NCBI RefSeq assembly: GCF_902506495.1
Contig: NZ_LR733263.1
Span: forward strand, 475,372 to 539,371
DNA from: Pseudomonas sp. 8O
GTDB lineage: Bacteria > Pseudomonadota > Gammaproteobacteria > Pseudomonadales > Pseudomonadaceae
Length of the DNA: 64,000 nucleotides
Reading direction: 5' to 3'
A model generated the notes under the pieces. The model ran no database searches and had not been told where the DNA came from. It was given only the letters and a program-made list of their open reading frames with translations. A program made the position numbers and the translations under genes. Shown one piece after another: positions 38,254 through 47,028 of this stretch. Within the stretch, counting starts at the first letter, position 1; every line of letters starts with the position of its first letter.

Positions 38254-39159
38254 ATGCGCCGTCTGCCGCCGCTGGGGGCCGTACGCGCGTTCGAAGCTGC
38301 CGCCCGCCATCTGCATTTCACCCGCGCTGCCGACGAACTGGCGGTGACGCAGGCCGCCATCAGCCATCAGGTGCGTCTGCTGGAAGAGTGGCTGGGCCAA
38401 CCGCTGTTCGAGCGCCGTGGCCGGATGCTGGCCTTGACGCCCACCGGGACCGCCTACCTGGCGGACCTGACCCCGGCGCTGGAGCGTATCGCTGCCGCCA
38501 GCGCCACTGCTCGCCGCCCGGCCAATGGCCCAGTGCGGATGACCGTTCTGCCGTCGCTTGCCGCACGCTGGCTGGTGCCGCACCTTCCCGCCTTTCAGGC
38601 AGCCCATCCAGAAATTGACCTGCAATTGACCACAACGACCGACCTGTGGGACGGCAGGGACACTCGCTTCGATCTTGGCCTGCGATCCGGACCCGGTGGC
38701 TGGCCCGGTCTGAACAGCGCCCTGCTGGCCACCGAAACGCTGACCCCGCTATGCAGTCCGGGCCTACGCAAGGCCCTGCCCGCTTCCTGCACGCCACCAG
38801 ATCTGCTACGCCATCGCCTGCTGCATGACACCCCGAAAGGGAATTGGGGCCGTTGGTTCAGTGCCGCCGGATACCCGGATCTACCAGTACCCGCGGGACT
38901 GAACCTGACCGATTCCGCCATCACTCTTCAGGCCGCCGCCGATGGACAGGGCATTGCACTGGGGCGGCTGTTTCTGGCCACGGCCGACTTGCGCGCCGGT
39001 CGCCTGGTAATGCCCTGCCCGGAACAGCGGATCGCCAACGACTATGCCTACTGGCTGGTCTGGCCGCCACGCCATGACGCCAACCCGGCCATCACCGCCG
39101 TGAGGGAATGGATACGCTCGACTGCACAGGCTGAAAAAACAGGGGCAGAGCAGGCTTGA
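38254..39159 (+). CDS. LysR-family regulator (GcvA-like)
   Basis: A 301-residue LysR-type regulator of the GcvA-like subgroup. The HTH reads LPPLGAVRAFEAAARHLHFTRAADELAVTQAAISHQVRLLEEWL (residues 4-47). The effector-binding domain fills the rest, with LFERRGRMLALTPTG closing the DNA-binding part. It diverges from a LysE exporter gene and is its likely regulator. The ligand is unknown. Confidence 0.9.
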   Translation: MRRLPPLGAVRAFEAAARHLHFTRAADELAVTQAAISHQVRLLEEWLGQPLFERRGRMLALTPTGTAYLADLTPALERIAAASATARRPANGPVRMTVLPSLAARWLVPHLPAFQAAHPEIDLQLTTTTDLWDGRDTRFDLGLRSGPGGWPGLNSALLATETLTPLCSPGLRKALPASCTPPDLLRHRLLHDTPKGNWGRWFSAAGYPDLPVPAGLNLTDSAITLQAAADGQGIALGRLFLATADLRAGRLVMPCPEQRIANDYAYWLVWPPRHDANPAITAVREWIRSTAQAEKTGAEQA

Positions 39160-39232
39160 AACAGCAGGCAGCCAAAGCATTGGTGGACCGGTGCAGCACG
39201 CCTCCCTTGCATGGCGAGGCTCGTACCATCAC

Positions 39233-39586
39233 CTATACCAACCGCTGCCGAGTGGTGGCGATCAGGCGATGCACCTGACGCTCGACTGCCGGCTCGATGG
39301 GCTGCTCCGGGCCACGCCCATGCGGGCAAGGCAGGTTCGCCGTGGTACCGAACAGGCGGCAGATCAGCGGACGCTGGTCATACACCTCGCAGCCCTTCGG
39401 CCCCAGGTGCACGCAGTTGTATTCGGCCAGCGCCGCGTCATGTTCGGCGTCACTCTTGACCGGCAGGCGTGCCAGCTCCTCGGACGACGCAGTGACCGGC
39501 CCGCAGCAGTCGTGGCAGCCTGGCACACAATCGAAGCGCGGGATCTGGCGGCGCAGGTGGTCGATCTTGCGGTCGGTGCAACTCAT
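39233..39586 (-). CDS. YkgJ-type cysteine cluster protein
   Basis: A 117-residue protein of the YkgJ (CxxCxxCC) family. Eight or so cysteines are visible in CVPGCHDCCGPV, NCVHLGPKGCEVYDQRPLICRLFG and NLPCPHGRG. They probably bind zinc or an iron-sulfur cluster. The start at 39586 gives MSCTDRKIDHLRR; the longer frame crosses a REP sequence and is rejected. No operon partner, function unknown. Confidence 0.88.
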   Translation of the reverse strand: MSCTDRKIDHLRRQIPRFDCVPGCHDCCGPVTASSEELARLPVKSDAEHDAALAEYNCVHLGPKGCEVYDQRPLICRLFGTTANLPCPHGRGPEQPIEPAVERQVHRLIATTRQRLV

Positions 39587-39794
39587 GCTCGGGCGCCTTG
39601 AAATGAAGGGGCAGTTTACAGCGCCCGTAGGCCGAGCGTAGCCCGGATGCAATCCGGGAACCGCTGCGCTCAACCTGGGCAAGCCGCGATACCCAGCGGA
39701 AAACCCGCTTTTTTCCGCTGACCTCTTGGCGTCGGACAGATCACGCGCTTATGCTGCGTTGAATTTTCCACACAACAAAATCAGGATTTCGCAC

Positions 39795-41108
39795 ATGAAC
39801 GCCCGCGTTCACCAGCCCGTCCACAGCCCGCAGCATGCCGCTTCCTATTACGCCGCCAGCATCAATCGCCAGCAGGCCTACCCGCCCCTGGGCGGTGAAC
39901 TGCAGGTGGACGTGTGCATCGTCGGTGGCGGCTTCAGCGGCCTGAACACCGCTATCGAGCTGGCCCAGAAGGGCCTGTCGGTGGCGCTGCTGGAGGCGCG
40001 CAAGATCGGCTGGGGCGCCAGCGGCCGCAACGGCGGACAACTGATTCGCGGTGTTGGCCATGATGTCGAACAGTTCGAATCAGCGGTCGGCAAGGACGGC
40101 GTGCGTCAGTTCAAGCTGATGGGCCTGGAGGCGGTGGAGATCGTGCGCAGCCGCGTCGAGCAGTTCCAGATCGACTGCGACTTGACCTGGGGCTACTGCG
40201 ACCTGGCCAACAAACCGGCGCACATGGAGGGCTTCGCCGAAGACAAGGCCGAGCTGGAAAGCCTCGGCTATCGTCACGAACTGCGCATGGTGTCGAAGGA
40301 ACACATCCATGAGGTGGTTGGTTCGGACAACTATCACGGCGCCATGATCGACATGGGCTCGGGCCACCTGCATCCGCTCAACCTGGCGCTCGGCGAAGCC
40401 GCTGCCGCCCAGTCGCTCGGTGTGCAGCCGTTCGAAGACTCGCCGGTGACGCGCATCGACTACGGCAGCGAGGTGCGCGTGCACACCGCCAATGGCCAGG
40501 TGCGCGCCAAGTACCTGGTGCTGGCCTGCAATGCCTACATCAACGGCCTCAACCCGACACTGAGCGGCAAGGTGCTGCCGGCCGGCAGCTATATCATCGC
40601 CACCGAGCAACTCTCCGAAGAGCAGGCGCGCCAGCTGATCCCGCAGAACATGGCGCTGTGCGACCAGCGCGTGACCGTCGACTACTACCGCCTCTCTGCC
40701 GACCGTCGCCTGCTGTTCGGCGGTGCCTGCCACTATTCGGGACGTGATCCGGCCGATATCGCTGGCTACATGAAGCCGAAGATGCTCAAGGTGTTCCCGC
40801 AACTGGCCGACGTGCGCATCGACTATCAGTGGGGCGGGATGATCGGCATCGGCGCCAACCGCCTGCCGCAAATCGGCCGACTCAAGGATCAGCCCAACGT
40901 CTTCCACGCCCAGGCCTACGCCGGCCACGGCGTCAACGCCACGCACCTGGCCGGCAAGCTGCTCGCCGAGGCCATCGCCGGCCAGGAAAGCCGCGGCTTC
41001 GACCTGTTCGCCCAGGTGCCACACATGACCTTCCCCGGCGGCAAGCACCTGCGCTCGCCGCTGTTGGCCATGGGCATGGCCTGGCACCGGCTGAAAGAGC
41101 TGCTGTAG
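39795..41108 (+). CDS. FAD-dependent amine oxidoreductase (PauB/PuuB-like)
   Basis: A 437-residue flavoprotein of the DAO family. The FAD-binding motif VDVCIVGGGFSGLNTAIELAQKG spans about residues 33-55. The RNGGQLIRGVGHD motif and the C-terminal GYAGHGVNATHLAGKLLAEA match gamma-glutamylputrescine oxidoreductases (PuuB/PauB). These oxidise glutamylated diamines to the aminoaldehyde used by KauB. By order it corresponds to P. aeruginosa pauB4, from memory. The start at 39795 (MNARVHQP) follows AGGATTTCGCAC. Confidence 0.9.
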   Translation: MNARVHQPVHSPQHAASYYAASINRQQAYPPLGGELQVDVCIVGGGFSGLNTAIELAQKGLSVALLEARKIGWGASGRNGGQLIRGVGHDVEQFESAVGKDGVRQFKLMGLEAVEIVRSRVEQFQIDCDLTWGYCDLANKPAHMEGFAEDKAELESLGYRHELRMVSKEHIHEVVGSDNYHGAMIDMGSGHLHPLNLALGEAAAAQSLGVQPFEDSPVTRIDYGSEVRVHTANGQVRAKYLVLACNAYINGLNPTLSGKVLPAGSYIIATEQLSEEQARQLIPQNMALCDQRVTVDYYRLSADRRLLFGGACHYSGRDPADIAGYMKPKMLKVFPQLADVRIDYQWGGMIGIGANRLPQIGRLKDQPNVFHAQAYAGHGVNATHLAGKLLAEAIAGQESRGFDLFAQVPHMTFPGGKHLRSPLLAMGMAWHRLKELL

Positions 41109-41111
41109 GGT

Positions 41112-41168
41112 TCGCGGCTGAAGCCGCTCCTACGGCAGCGGAGGCGCCGAGATTGCATCCGGGCTACA
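41112..41168. repeat. REP-type fragments
   Basis: GCGGCTGAAGCCGCTCCTACGG (41112-41132) forms a hairpin just after the FAD oxidoreductase stop. It is followed by a half-unit GATTGCATCCGGGCTACAGC that reaches the DUF1127 stop region. Confidence 0.6.
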
Positions 41169-41388
41169 GCTTCCAGAACGGCAGATTCGCCTCGCGCTCG
41201 GCCTGGGCGCGGCTCAGGCCGATATCGCGCAATTGCTGGTCATTGAGCTTGAGCAGCATGCGGCGGGTGTTCAGGCGCCGCCAGAAGGCCGGCCAGTCGC
41301 GGCCGAAATAGCGAACCTCGCCCTCGTGCGTCGCAATCCGCACGGTCTCACCCACTGCTACGAAATCTGTATTGCTGAACCCGGTCAT
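41164..41388 (-). CDS. DUF1127 small protein
   Basis: A 74-residue basic protein with the DUF1127 (YjiS-like) C-terminal segment NDQQLRDIGLSRAQAEREA at about residues 49-67 and an aromatic-rich middle (FGRDWPAFWRRLNTRRMLLKL). Such proteins can bind RNA or influence phosphate and carbon metabolism in other bacteria, but a role here is not known. An 8-bp inverted repeat (CTGTCATG/CATGACAG) sits 20 bases upstream of its start. Confidence 0.82.
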   Translation of the reverse strand: MTGFSNTDFVAVGETVRIATHEGEVRYFGRDWPAFWRRLNTRRMLLKLNDQQLRDIGLSRAQAEREANLPFWKL

Positions 41389-41407
41389 GGCTGTTCTCCG
41401 CTGTCTT

Positions 41408-41452
41408 CTGTCATGGGAGATCAGAATGCCGTCAGAAAAAAAGTCATGACAG
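41408..41452. promoter_or_regulatory. Inverted repeat upstream of DUF1127 gene
   Basis: CTGTCATG (41408-41415) and CATGACAG (41445-41452) form a perfect 8-bp inverted repeat with a 29-base spacer, between the DUF1127 start and the MocR-type gene. A dimeric regulator or a leader hairpin could use it. Confidence 0.3.
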
Positions 41453-41570
41453 ATTCAAAAAACTCTTATTAACTCCATACAGATTCCGTCGACTTTCCCC
41501 TGAATGGGAATTTCCGCACCGATCTGTACTGGTTTCATTTCATAAACCCCACACAAGCCGGACGACTGCC

Positions 41571-43025
41571 ATGACGCTCTATCTGAATCTGGCCGAGCTG
41601 CTCGGCACCCGCATCGAGCAGGGGCTTTACCGCCCCGGCGACCGCCTGCCGTCGGTACGCAGCCTGAGCCAGGAGCACGGCGTCAGCCTCAGCACGGTGC
41701 AGCAGGCTTACCGCCATCTGGAGGACATGGGCCTGGCTTCGCCGCGGCCGAAGTCCGGCTACTTCGTGCCACTGGGACGACAGATGCCCGCGCTGCCGCA
41801 GATCAGTCGCACGGCACAGAGGCCGGTGGAGGTTTCGCAGTGGGATCACGTCCTGGAACTGATCAGTAGCCCTGGTCGCCATGAGGTCCTATCGCTGGGC
41901 CGCGGTCGTCCGGATATAAGCGGCCCGACGCTGAAGCCGCTGCTGCGCAATCTGTCACGCCAGGCGCGTCGGCAGGACCCGGACGTTCTCACCTACGGCA
42001 ACATCCGCGGTGATATTCGCCTGCGCGAACAGATCGCCCGGCTGATGCTCGACTCCGGCTGCCAGCTGGAGGCCGAAGACCTGGTAGTCACCACCGGTTG
42101 CCACGAAGCACTGTCGGCGGCGGTGCGCGCCATCTGTCAGCCCGGCGACATCGTCGCGGTCGACTCGCCGAGCTTCCACGGCGTGATGCAAGCGCTCAAG
42201 GGCTTCGGCATGAAGGCGCTGGAGCTGCCCACCGACCCGCTCACCGGGATCAACCTCGATGCCCTGGAAATGGCCCTGGAGCAGTGGCCGATCAAGGCCA
42301 TCCAGCTCACGCCGAACTGCAACAACCCGCTCGGCTACATCATGCCCGACGCCAACAAGCGCGCCCTGGTCGCCCTGGCGCAACGCTTCGACGTAGCCAT
42401 CATCGAGGACGACGTCTACGCCGACCTCGCCTACAGCTACCCACGCCCGCGCAGCATCAAGTCCTTCGACGAGGACGGTCGCGTGCTGTTCTGCAGCTCC
42501 TTCTCCAAGACTCTGGCACCGGGCTTGCGCGTCGGCTGGATCGCTCCCGGGCGCTATCTGGAGCAGGTGGTGCACATGAAGTACCTGGGCACCGGCAGCA
42601 CCGCCCAGTTGCCGCAGTTGGCCATCGCCGAGTACCTCAAGGACGGGCACTACGAACCGCACCTGCGGCGCCTGCGCGCGCAGTACCTGCGCAACCGCGA
42701 CCTGATGGTGGATTGGGTCAGCCGCTATTTCCCGGCCGGCACCCGGGTCAGCCGCCCGCAGGGCAGCTTCATGCTGTGGGTGGAGATGCCCCAGGGCTTC
42801 GACAGCCAGAAACTCAATCGCGCCCTGCTGCCGCACAAGATCCAGATCGCGCCGGGCAGCATCTTCTCCGCGGCGGGCAAATACCGTAACTGCATCCGCC
42901 TCAACTACGCCGAACCGCCGAGCGATGTGATCGAGGCGGCGGTGAAGCAGATCGGCGCGACCATCGCCGAGTTGATCGAAGAGGCCGACCTGCAGCACAC
43001 CCAGGCGCCTGGGCAACAGCGCTGA
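41571..43025 (+). CDS. MocR-type regulator (GntR HTH fused to aminotransferase domain)
   Basis: A 484-residue fusion. Residues 1-70 form a GntR winged helix (GLYRPGDRLPSVRSLSQEHGVSLSTVQQAYRHLE). Residues 100-475 form a fold-I aminotransferase domain with the PLP lysine in CSSFSKTLAPGLRVGW near residue 315 and the conserved NPLGYIMP loop. Such proteins use PLP or an amino-acid aldimine as effector and usually control amine or GABA metabolism. With GabT, GabD and amine oxidoreductase nearby, a GabR-like role is plausible but not shown. Confidence 0.93.
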   Translation: MTLYLNLAELLGTRIEQGLYRPGDRLPSVRSLSQEHGVSLSTVQQAYRHLEDMGLASPRPKSGYFVPLGRQMPALPQISRTAQRPVEVSQWDHVLELISSPGRHEVLSLGRGRPDISGPTLKPLLRNLSRQARRQDPDVLTYGNIRGDIRLREQIARLMLDSGCQLEAEDLVVTTGCHEALSAAVRAICQPGDIVAVDSPSFHGVMQALKGFGMKALELPTDPLTGINLDALEMALEQWPIKAIQLTPNCNNPLGYIMPDANKRALVALAQRFDVAIIEDDVYADLAYSYPRPRSIKSFDEDGRVLFCSSFSKTLAPGLRVGWIAPGRYLEQVVHMKYLGTGSTAQLPQLAIAEYLKDGHYEPHLRRLRAQYLRNRDLMVDWVSRYFPAGTRVSRPQGSFMLWVEMPQGFDSQKLNRALLPHKIQIAPGSIFSAAGKYRNCIRLNYAEPPSDVIEAAVKQIGATIAELIEEADLQHTQAPGQQR

Positions 43026-43031
43026 AGCGGC

Positions 43032-44189
43032 TCAGGAACGCGCCACGCTCGCCGTTTCCATCTCGCTGAAGGCGCCACGCCGGCTGGCGAGGATGATGAA
43101 CACGAAGGCGCCGGTGGCCATCAGCAACGGCAGCGCATGGCTGCTCAGCCACTGGCTGACGGCGCCGGTGGTGAGTGGTCCGATCAGGCAGCCCAGGCCC
43201 CACAACTGAGCGACATGGGCATTGGCGCGCACCAGCTCGTCGTCACGATAACGCTCGCCGATCATGATCAGCGACAGGGTGAACAGGCCGCCGGCGCTGG
43301 CACCGAAGGCCACCAGCACTGGCCAGATCAGCTGTGTATGCAGCAACGGCGCAATCGCCAGGCTGGACACCAGCAGCACGATACCGCAGCCACGGAACAA
43401 CAACTGCCGCGACATGCGGTCGGCCAGCCAGCCGATGGGCAGCTGCAGCACCGCATCGCCCACCACCACGACGCTGACCATCAGCAGAGCCACCTCCTGG
43501 GTGAAGCCCTGGCGCAGGCCGTAGATCGGCAGCAGGGTCAACATCATCGCTTCGAAGGCTGCGAACAGCATCACCGCCCAGGCAATCGCTGGCAGCTTGC
43601 GGCAGAACACCAGCAGGCCGCGCCCCGAAGCGCTGTGCGCATCCACCCTGGGTGCGCCGGTGCGCCCGAGCAGAATCAGCGAACCGCCGATCAGCAGGCA
43701 AACGCCCGTCCAGAAACCGGCATCGGTGGCCGTGCCGAGCGCCGTCAGCAGCAACGGGCCACTGAGCTGACTGAGGGCATAGCCGGTGCCATATAGCGCT
43801 ACCAGGCGACCACGCCACTTCTCCACCGCCAGTTGGTTGATCCAGCTTTCGCCGAGGATGAACACCACAGTCAGGGCCACACCGATGAACAGGCGCAGGC
43901 CGACCCAGACCGCGTAGTTCTGCACCAACGCCAGCCCCGCCACCGACACCGCGCCCAGCAGCAGACACAGCTGCATCAGCCCGGTAGTGCCGAAGCGCGC
44001 GGCCAGACGGCCAGCCAGCGAAGCGCCGAGCAGCACGCCGACCGCAGGCGTGGCCGCCATCACGCCAATGGCGAAGGAATCGTAGCCCCAGCTTTCCAGG
44101 CGCAGCGAAACCAGCGGCATGGTCACGCCCAGTGCTAACCCGATGCTGATGACCGCCGCACAGACGGCGAAATAGGTGCCCCAACGCAT
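43032..44189 (-). CDS. MFS transporter
   Basis: A 385-residue, 12-helix major facilitator protein. The N-terminal half has GVMAATPAVGVLLGASLAGRLAARFG, with the family's G-x-x-x-D/R-x-x-x-R-type loop altered to GRLAARFG. The second half carries PIGWLADRMSRQLLFRG. It is of the YcaD-like group. It lies tail-to-tail with the MocR gene (6 bases apart) and downstream of the KauB-like dehydrogenase. Its cargo is unknown; an amine or amine product is inferred from the neighbourhood. Confidence 0.88.
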   Translation of the reverse strand: MRWGTYFAVCAAVISIGLALGVTMPLVSLRLESWGYDSFAIGVMAATPAVGVLLGASLAGRLAARFGTTGLMQLCLLLGAVSVAGLALVQNYAVWVGLRLFIGVALTVVFILGESWINQLAVEKWRGRLVALYGTGYALSQLSGPLLLTALGTATDAGFWTGVCLLIGGSLILLGRTGAPRVDAHSASGRGLLVFCRKLPAIAWAVMLFAAFEAMMLTLLPIYGLRQGFTQEVALLMVSVVVVGDAVLQLPIGWLADRMSRQLLFRGCGIVLLVSSLAIAPLLHTQLIWPVLVAFGASAGGLFTLSLIMIGERYRDDELVRANAHVAQLWGLGCLIGPLTTGAVSQWLSSHALPLLMATGAFVFIILASRRGAFSEMETASVARS

Positions 44190-44270
44190 TGCCAGACTCC
44201 TTTATGTCGTGGCCCTGAAACAAAAGGCCATGCTCCGATCCTGTGTTGCCTGCGCGGCTTGGAGCAAGGC

Positions 44271-44352
44271 GTAGGGTGCGCCGTGCGCACCTGGGCTTAC
44301 CACCCACCTCTGCTCAAGGTGAGAAATGGCTGGTGCGCGCGGCACACCCTAC
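44271..44352. repeat. REP-type inverted pair
   Basis: GTAGGGTGCGCCGTGCGCACC (44271-44291) and its inverted partner GGTGCGCGCGGCACACCCTAC (44332-44352) flank a 40-base spacer upstream of the MFS gene. This dispersed unit is common in pseudomonad intergenic regions. Confidence 0.75.
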
Positions 44353-44414
44353 GAATCCAGGCCATCGCACGCTCGGTGGCAACGGCTGGATCTCATACGG
44401 TATTGATCCATAAC

Positions 44415-44517
44415 CAAACAAAACGGCCGGACCTCCCTAAGGAAACCCGGCCGCAGGTGTGGCTCACAGGGAGCCGGCCCCGAAGGGCGGACCTCAGGAG
44501 AGCCAGAAGACTCTCCT
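44415..44517 (-). ncRNA. Candidate structured RNA with terminator
   Basis: Read on the minus strand, AGGAGAG-N8-CTCTCCT forms a 7-bp hairpin (44517-44496). Next, AGGT...ACCT (44494-44456) closes a three-way junction with two arms: GCCC-UUCG-GGGC and GGCTC-CCTGT-GAGCC. Then CGGCCGG-N16-CCGGCCG followed by TTTTGTTT (44453-44415) is a terminator. It lies downstream of the aldehyde dehydrogenase gene and upstream of the MFS gene, both leftward. It could be a small RNA, a 3' UTR structure or an MFS leader. I cannot match it to a known family. The rest of the 44190-44681 gap holds a REP pair and hairpin repeat copy C. Confidence 0.45.
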
Positions 44518-44554
44518 TCAAAATAGATTTCCGGCCAAATTCAGCGCCGAAAAA

Positions 44555-44669
44555 GATCTTCTGGGCTAAGGCCAGACAAGGCGCCCCGGAGCTTTCAAGC
44601 GCAGCGTACTGCAGTACGTGAGCATTGAAAGCGAGGACGCAACGCCGTATGGCCGACGACCAGGAGATC
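44555..44669. repeat. Long-hairpin repeat, copy C (MITE-like)
   Basis: A 115-base element. GATCTTCTGG (44555-44564) pairs with CCAGGAGATC (44660-44669) at 9 of 10 positions. Inside, GCTTTCAA (44591-44598) pairs with TTGAAAGC (44625-44632). The apex CGTACTGCAGTACG (44605-44618) is a perfect palindrome running into GTGAGCA (44618-44624). The 3' arm ends AACGCCGTATGGCCGACG, close to copy B. It ends 12 bases from the aldehyde dehydrogenase stop. Confidence 0.75.
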
Positions 44670-44681
44670 GCCCCGGTGCCG

Positions 44682-46175
44682 CTACAGTTTGATCCAGGTG
44701 GACTTCAGCTCTGTGTACTTGTCGAACGCATGCAGCGACTTGTCGCGGCCGTTGCCGGACTGCTTGAAGCCGCCGAACGGCGCCGTCATGTCGCCGCCGT
44801 CGTACTGGTTGATCCACACGCTGCCGGCGCGCAGTGCCTTGCCGACCAGGTGGGCGCGCGACAGGTTGCTGGTCCATACCGCTGCGGCCAGCCCGTAGAC
44901 GGTGTCGTTGGCGATGGCGATGGCTTCGTCCTGATCGTCGAAACCGATCACCGACAGCACCGGGCCGAAGATCTCTTCCTTGGCGATACGCATGGCGTTG
45001 TTGACGCCGTCGAAGATGGTCGGCTCGACGTAGGTGCCGCCGGTTTCTTCCATCACCCGCTTGCCGCCGGCCACCAGCTTGGCGCCGTCGTCATGGCCGG
45101 CCTGGATGTAGCTCAGCACGTTATTCATCTGCGTGGTATCGACCAGCGCGCCGACGTTGGTCGCCGGGTCCAGCGGGTTGCCCGGTTTCCAGGCCTTGAT
45201 GGCCTCGACCACCATGGGCACGAAGGTGTCCTTGATGGAATTCTCCACCAGCAGGCGCGAACCGGCGGTGCAGACTTCGCCCTGGTTGAAGGCGATAGCG
45301 CTGGCAGCCGCTTCGGCAGCGGCCTGCAGGTCCGGCGCGTCAGCGAAGACGATGTTCGGGCTCTTGCCGCCGGCCTCCAGCCAGACACGCTTCATGTTCG
45401 ACTCGCCAGCGTAGATCATCAGCTGCTTGGCGATCTTGGTCGAACCGGTGAACACCAGGGTATCGACGTCCATGTGCAGGGCCAGGGCCTTGCCCACGGT
45501 GTGGCCGAAACCTGGCAGCACGTTGAACACGCCCGCTGGAATGCCGGCCTCGATGGCCAGTTGGGCGATACGGATACCGGTCAGCGGCGACTTCTCGGAC
45601 GGCTTGAGGATGATCGAGTTACCAGTGGACAGCGCCGGGCCAAGTTTCCAGCAGGTCATCAGCAGCGGGAAGTTCCACGGCACGATGGCGGCGACCACGC
45701 CGACCGGTTCGCGGGTAACCAGGCCCAACTCGTCATGGGCGGTGGCCGCGACTTCGTCGTAGATCTTGTCGATGGCCTCGCCGCTCCAGCGGATGGCATT
45801 GGCGGCGCTACCGACGTCGATGCTCAGCGAGTCGCTGATCGGCTTGCCCATGTCGAGGGTTTCCAGCAGCGCCAGCTCCTGGCCATGCTCTTCGATCAAC
45901 TCGGCGAAACGGATCATCACCTTCTTGCGCTTGGCCGGGGCCATACGTGACCACACGCCGGATTCGAAGGTGGCGCGGGCATCCTTGACCGCCACGTCAG
46001 CGTCAGCCTGGTCACAGCTGGCCACCATGCCGAGCAGGCGGCCATCGACCGGGCTGATGCATTCGAAGGTGGCGCCAGACTCGGCGGCGCGGTACTCACC
46101 ATGCACGAATGCGCGAGTTTCGATGGTCAGGGTCTTGGCACGCTGTTCCCAGTCGGCACGAGTCAGGCTAGTCAT
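44682..46175 (-). CDS. kauB: Aldehyde dehydrogenase, KauB/PuuC-like
   Basis: A 497-residue NAD(P)-dependent aldehyde dehydrogenase. The catalytic cysteine is C302 (GEVCTAGSR) and the general base is E267 (WLEAGGKSP). The cofactor region has PWNFPLLM and FTGSTKIAKQ. The sequence and position match P. aeruginosa KauB (PauC), which oxidises 4-guanidinobutyraldehyde and gamma-aminobutyraldehyde-type substrates. It would act after the FAD amine oxidoreductase and feed GABA to GabT. It diverges from a small cupin gene. Confidence 0.93.
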   Translation of the reverse strand: MTSLTRADWEQRAKTLTIETRAFVHGEYRAAESGATFECISPVDGRLLGMVASCDQADADVAVKDARATFESGVWSRMAPAKRKKVMIRFAELIEEHGQELALLETLDMGKPISDSLSIDVGSAANAIRWSGEAIDKIYDEVAATAHDELGLVTREPVGVVAAIVPWNFPLLMTCWKLGPALSTGNSIILKPSEKSPLTGIRIAQLAIEAGIPAGVFNVLPGFGHTVGKALALHMDVDTLVFTGSTKIAKQLMIYAGESNMKRVWLEAGGKSPNIVFADAPDLQAAAEAAASAIAFNQGEVCTAGSRLLVENSIKDTFVPMVVEAIKAWKPGNPLDPATNVGALVDTTQMNNVLSYIQAGHDDGAKLVAGGKRVMEETGGTYVEPTIFDGVNNAMRIAKEEIFGPVLSVIGFDDQDEAIAIANDTVYGLAAAVWTSNLSRAHLVGKALRAGSVWINQYDGGDMTAPFGGFKQSGNGRDKSLHAFDKYTELKSTWIKL

Positions 46176-46429
46176 TCCGGCATCCTCTCAATGGGTGGAA
46201 GCGGCGTCCGCGAGGGCGCGCACTGTCAATAATTCTGCAAGGCCAGATCGCTGGCCAAATCCTGTTCGACACACTAAACCAGAGGGCTGTGGCTTTTCAA
46301 TATTTTTGACACAGCCCGGCAAAAGCCCTTGTCATGTTCGTTTTTTTAAACATAGACTGCTGCCACGACTTTCCCGCGATGGCCATGCTGGTCGCGCGGT
46401 TGCCGCCACCGACACAACGGAACAGCCAG

Positions 46430-46789
46430 ATGAACATCGAGCAGATCGTCGACTTCGCCCAGGCCGGCACGGCCGCCGAGCACTATCGCCCCGCACCGGA
46501 AAAAGTGCTCAAGGGCGACCCCGAGCAGAGCGTGCGCAACCACTACAGCAGCCCCTGCGGCCAATTCAGCACCGGCATCTGGGAAGGCGCCGTGGGCCAG
46601 TGGACGGTGAGCTACACCGAGCACGAGTACTGCGAGATTCTCCAGGGCGTTTCCGTGCTACGTGATGCCGATGGCAATTCCAAGACCGTACGCGCTGGCG
46701 ACCGCTTCGTGATTCCCGCCGGTTTTTCCGGCACCTGGGAAGTGCTCGAAGCCTGCCGCAAGGTCTACGTGATCTTCGAACCCAAGTAA
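46430..46789 (+). CDS. Small cupin-domain protein
   Basis: A 119-residue single-domain cupin (the RmlC-like cupin_3 type). The second cupin motif reads VRAGDRFVIPAGFSGTWEVLE near residues 84-104, and YTEHEYCEILQGVSVL provides the first. It resembles the small cupins next to amine dehydrogenases whose function is unknown. It diverges from kauB and may be coregulated. The start at 46430 (MNIEQIVDFAQ) follows a CGGAACAGCCAG stretch with a weak ribosome binding site. A terminator follows its stop. Confidence 0.85.
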   Translation: MNIEQIVDFAQAGTAAEHYRPAPEKVLKGDPEQSVRNHYSSPCGQFSTGIWEGAVGQWTVSYTEHEYCEILQGVSVLRDADGNSKTVRAGDRFVIPAGFSGTWEVLEACRKVYVIFEPK

Positions 46790-46854
46790 GTACCTGACTG
46801 GAAAACGCCAGACAGGTTCCCGCCCCCGAATCCTGTTGTTGCTTGTCACCCTTT

Positions 46855-46880
46855 GGCCCGCCTGATGCGGGCCTTTTTCT
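46855..46880 (+). terminator. Rho-independent terminator of cupin gene
   Basis: GGCCCGC-CTGAT-GCGGGCC followed by TTTTTC, 66 bases after the cupin stop. Confidence 0.88.
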
Positions 46881-46959
46881 GTTCGTTGCAAAGCCGGCAT
46901 GACGCGCCTGATGCATCGGTAGCCCCGCTGCGCAAGGCGCCTACACGAAACGCCCGGCA

Positions 46960-46988
46960 AAAAAAGACCCGCACGCAGGCGGGTCTTG
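46960..46988 (-). terminator. Rho-independent terminator of gabT
   Basis: AAGACCCGC-ACGCAG-GCGGGTCTT stem with a T-run on the minus strand (AAAAAAA at 46959-46965 on the plus strand). It lies about 40 bases beyond the gabT stop. Confidence 0.88.
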
Positions 46989-47028
46989 GTCACGGCGGGC
47001 ACGCACCAGGCGTGCCCTGATCCTGGGC

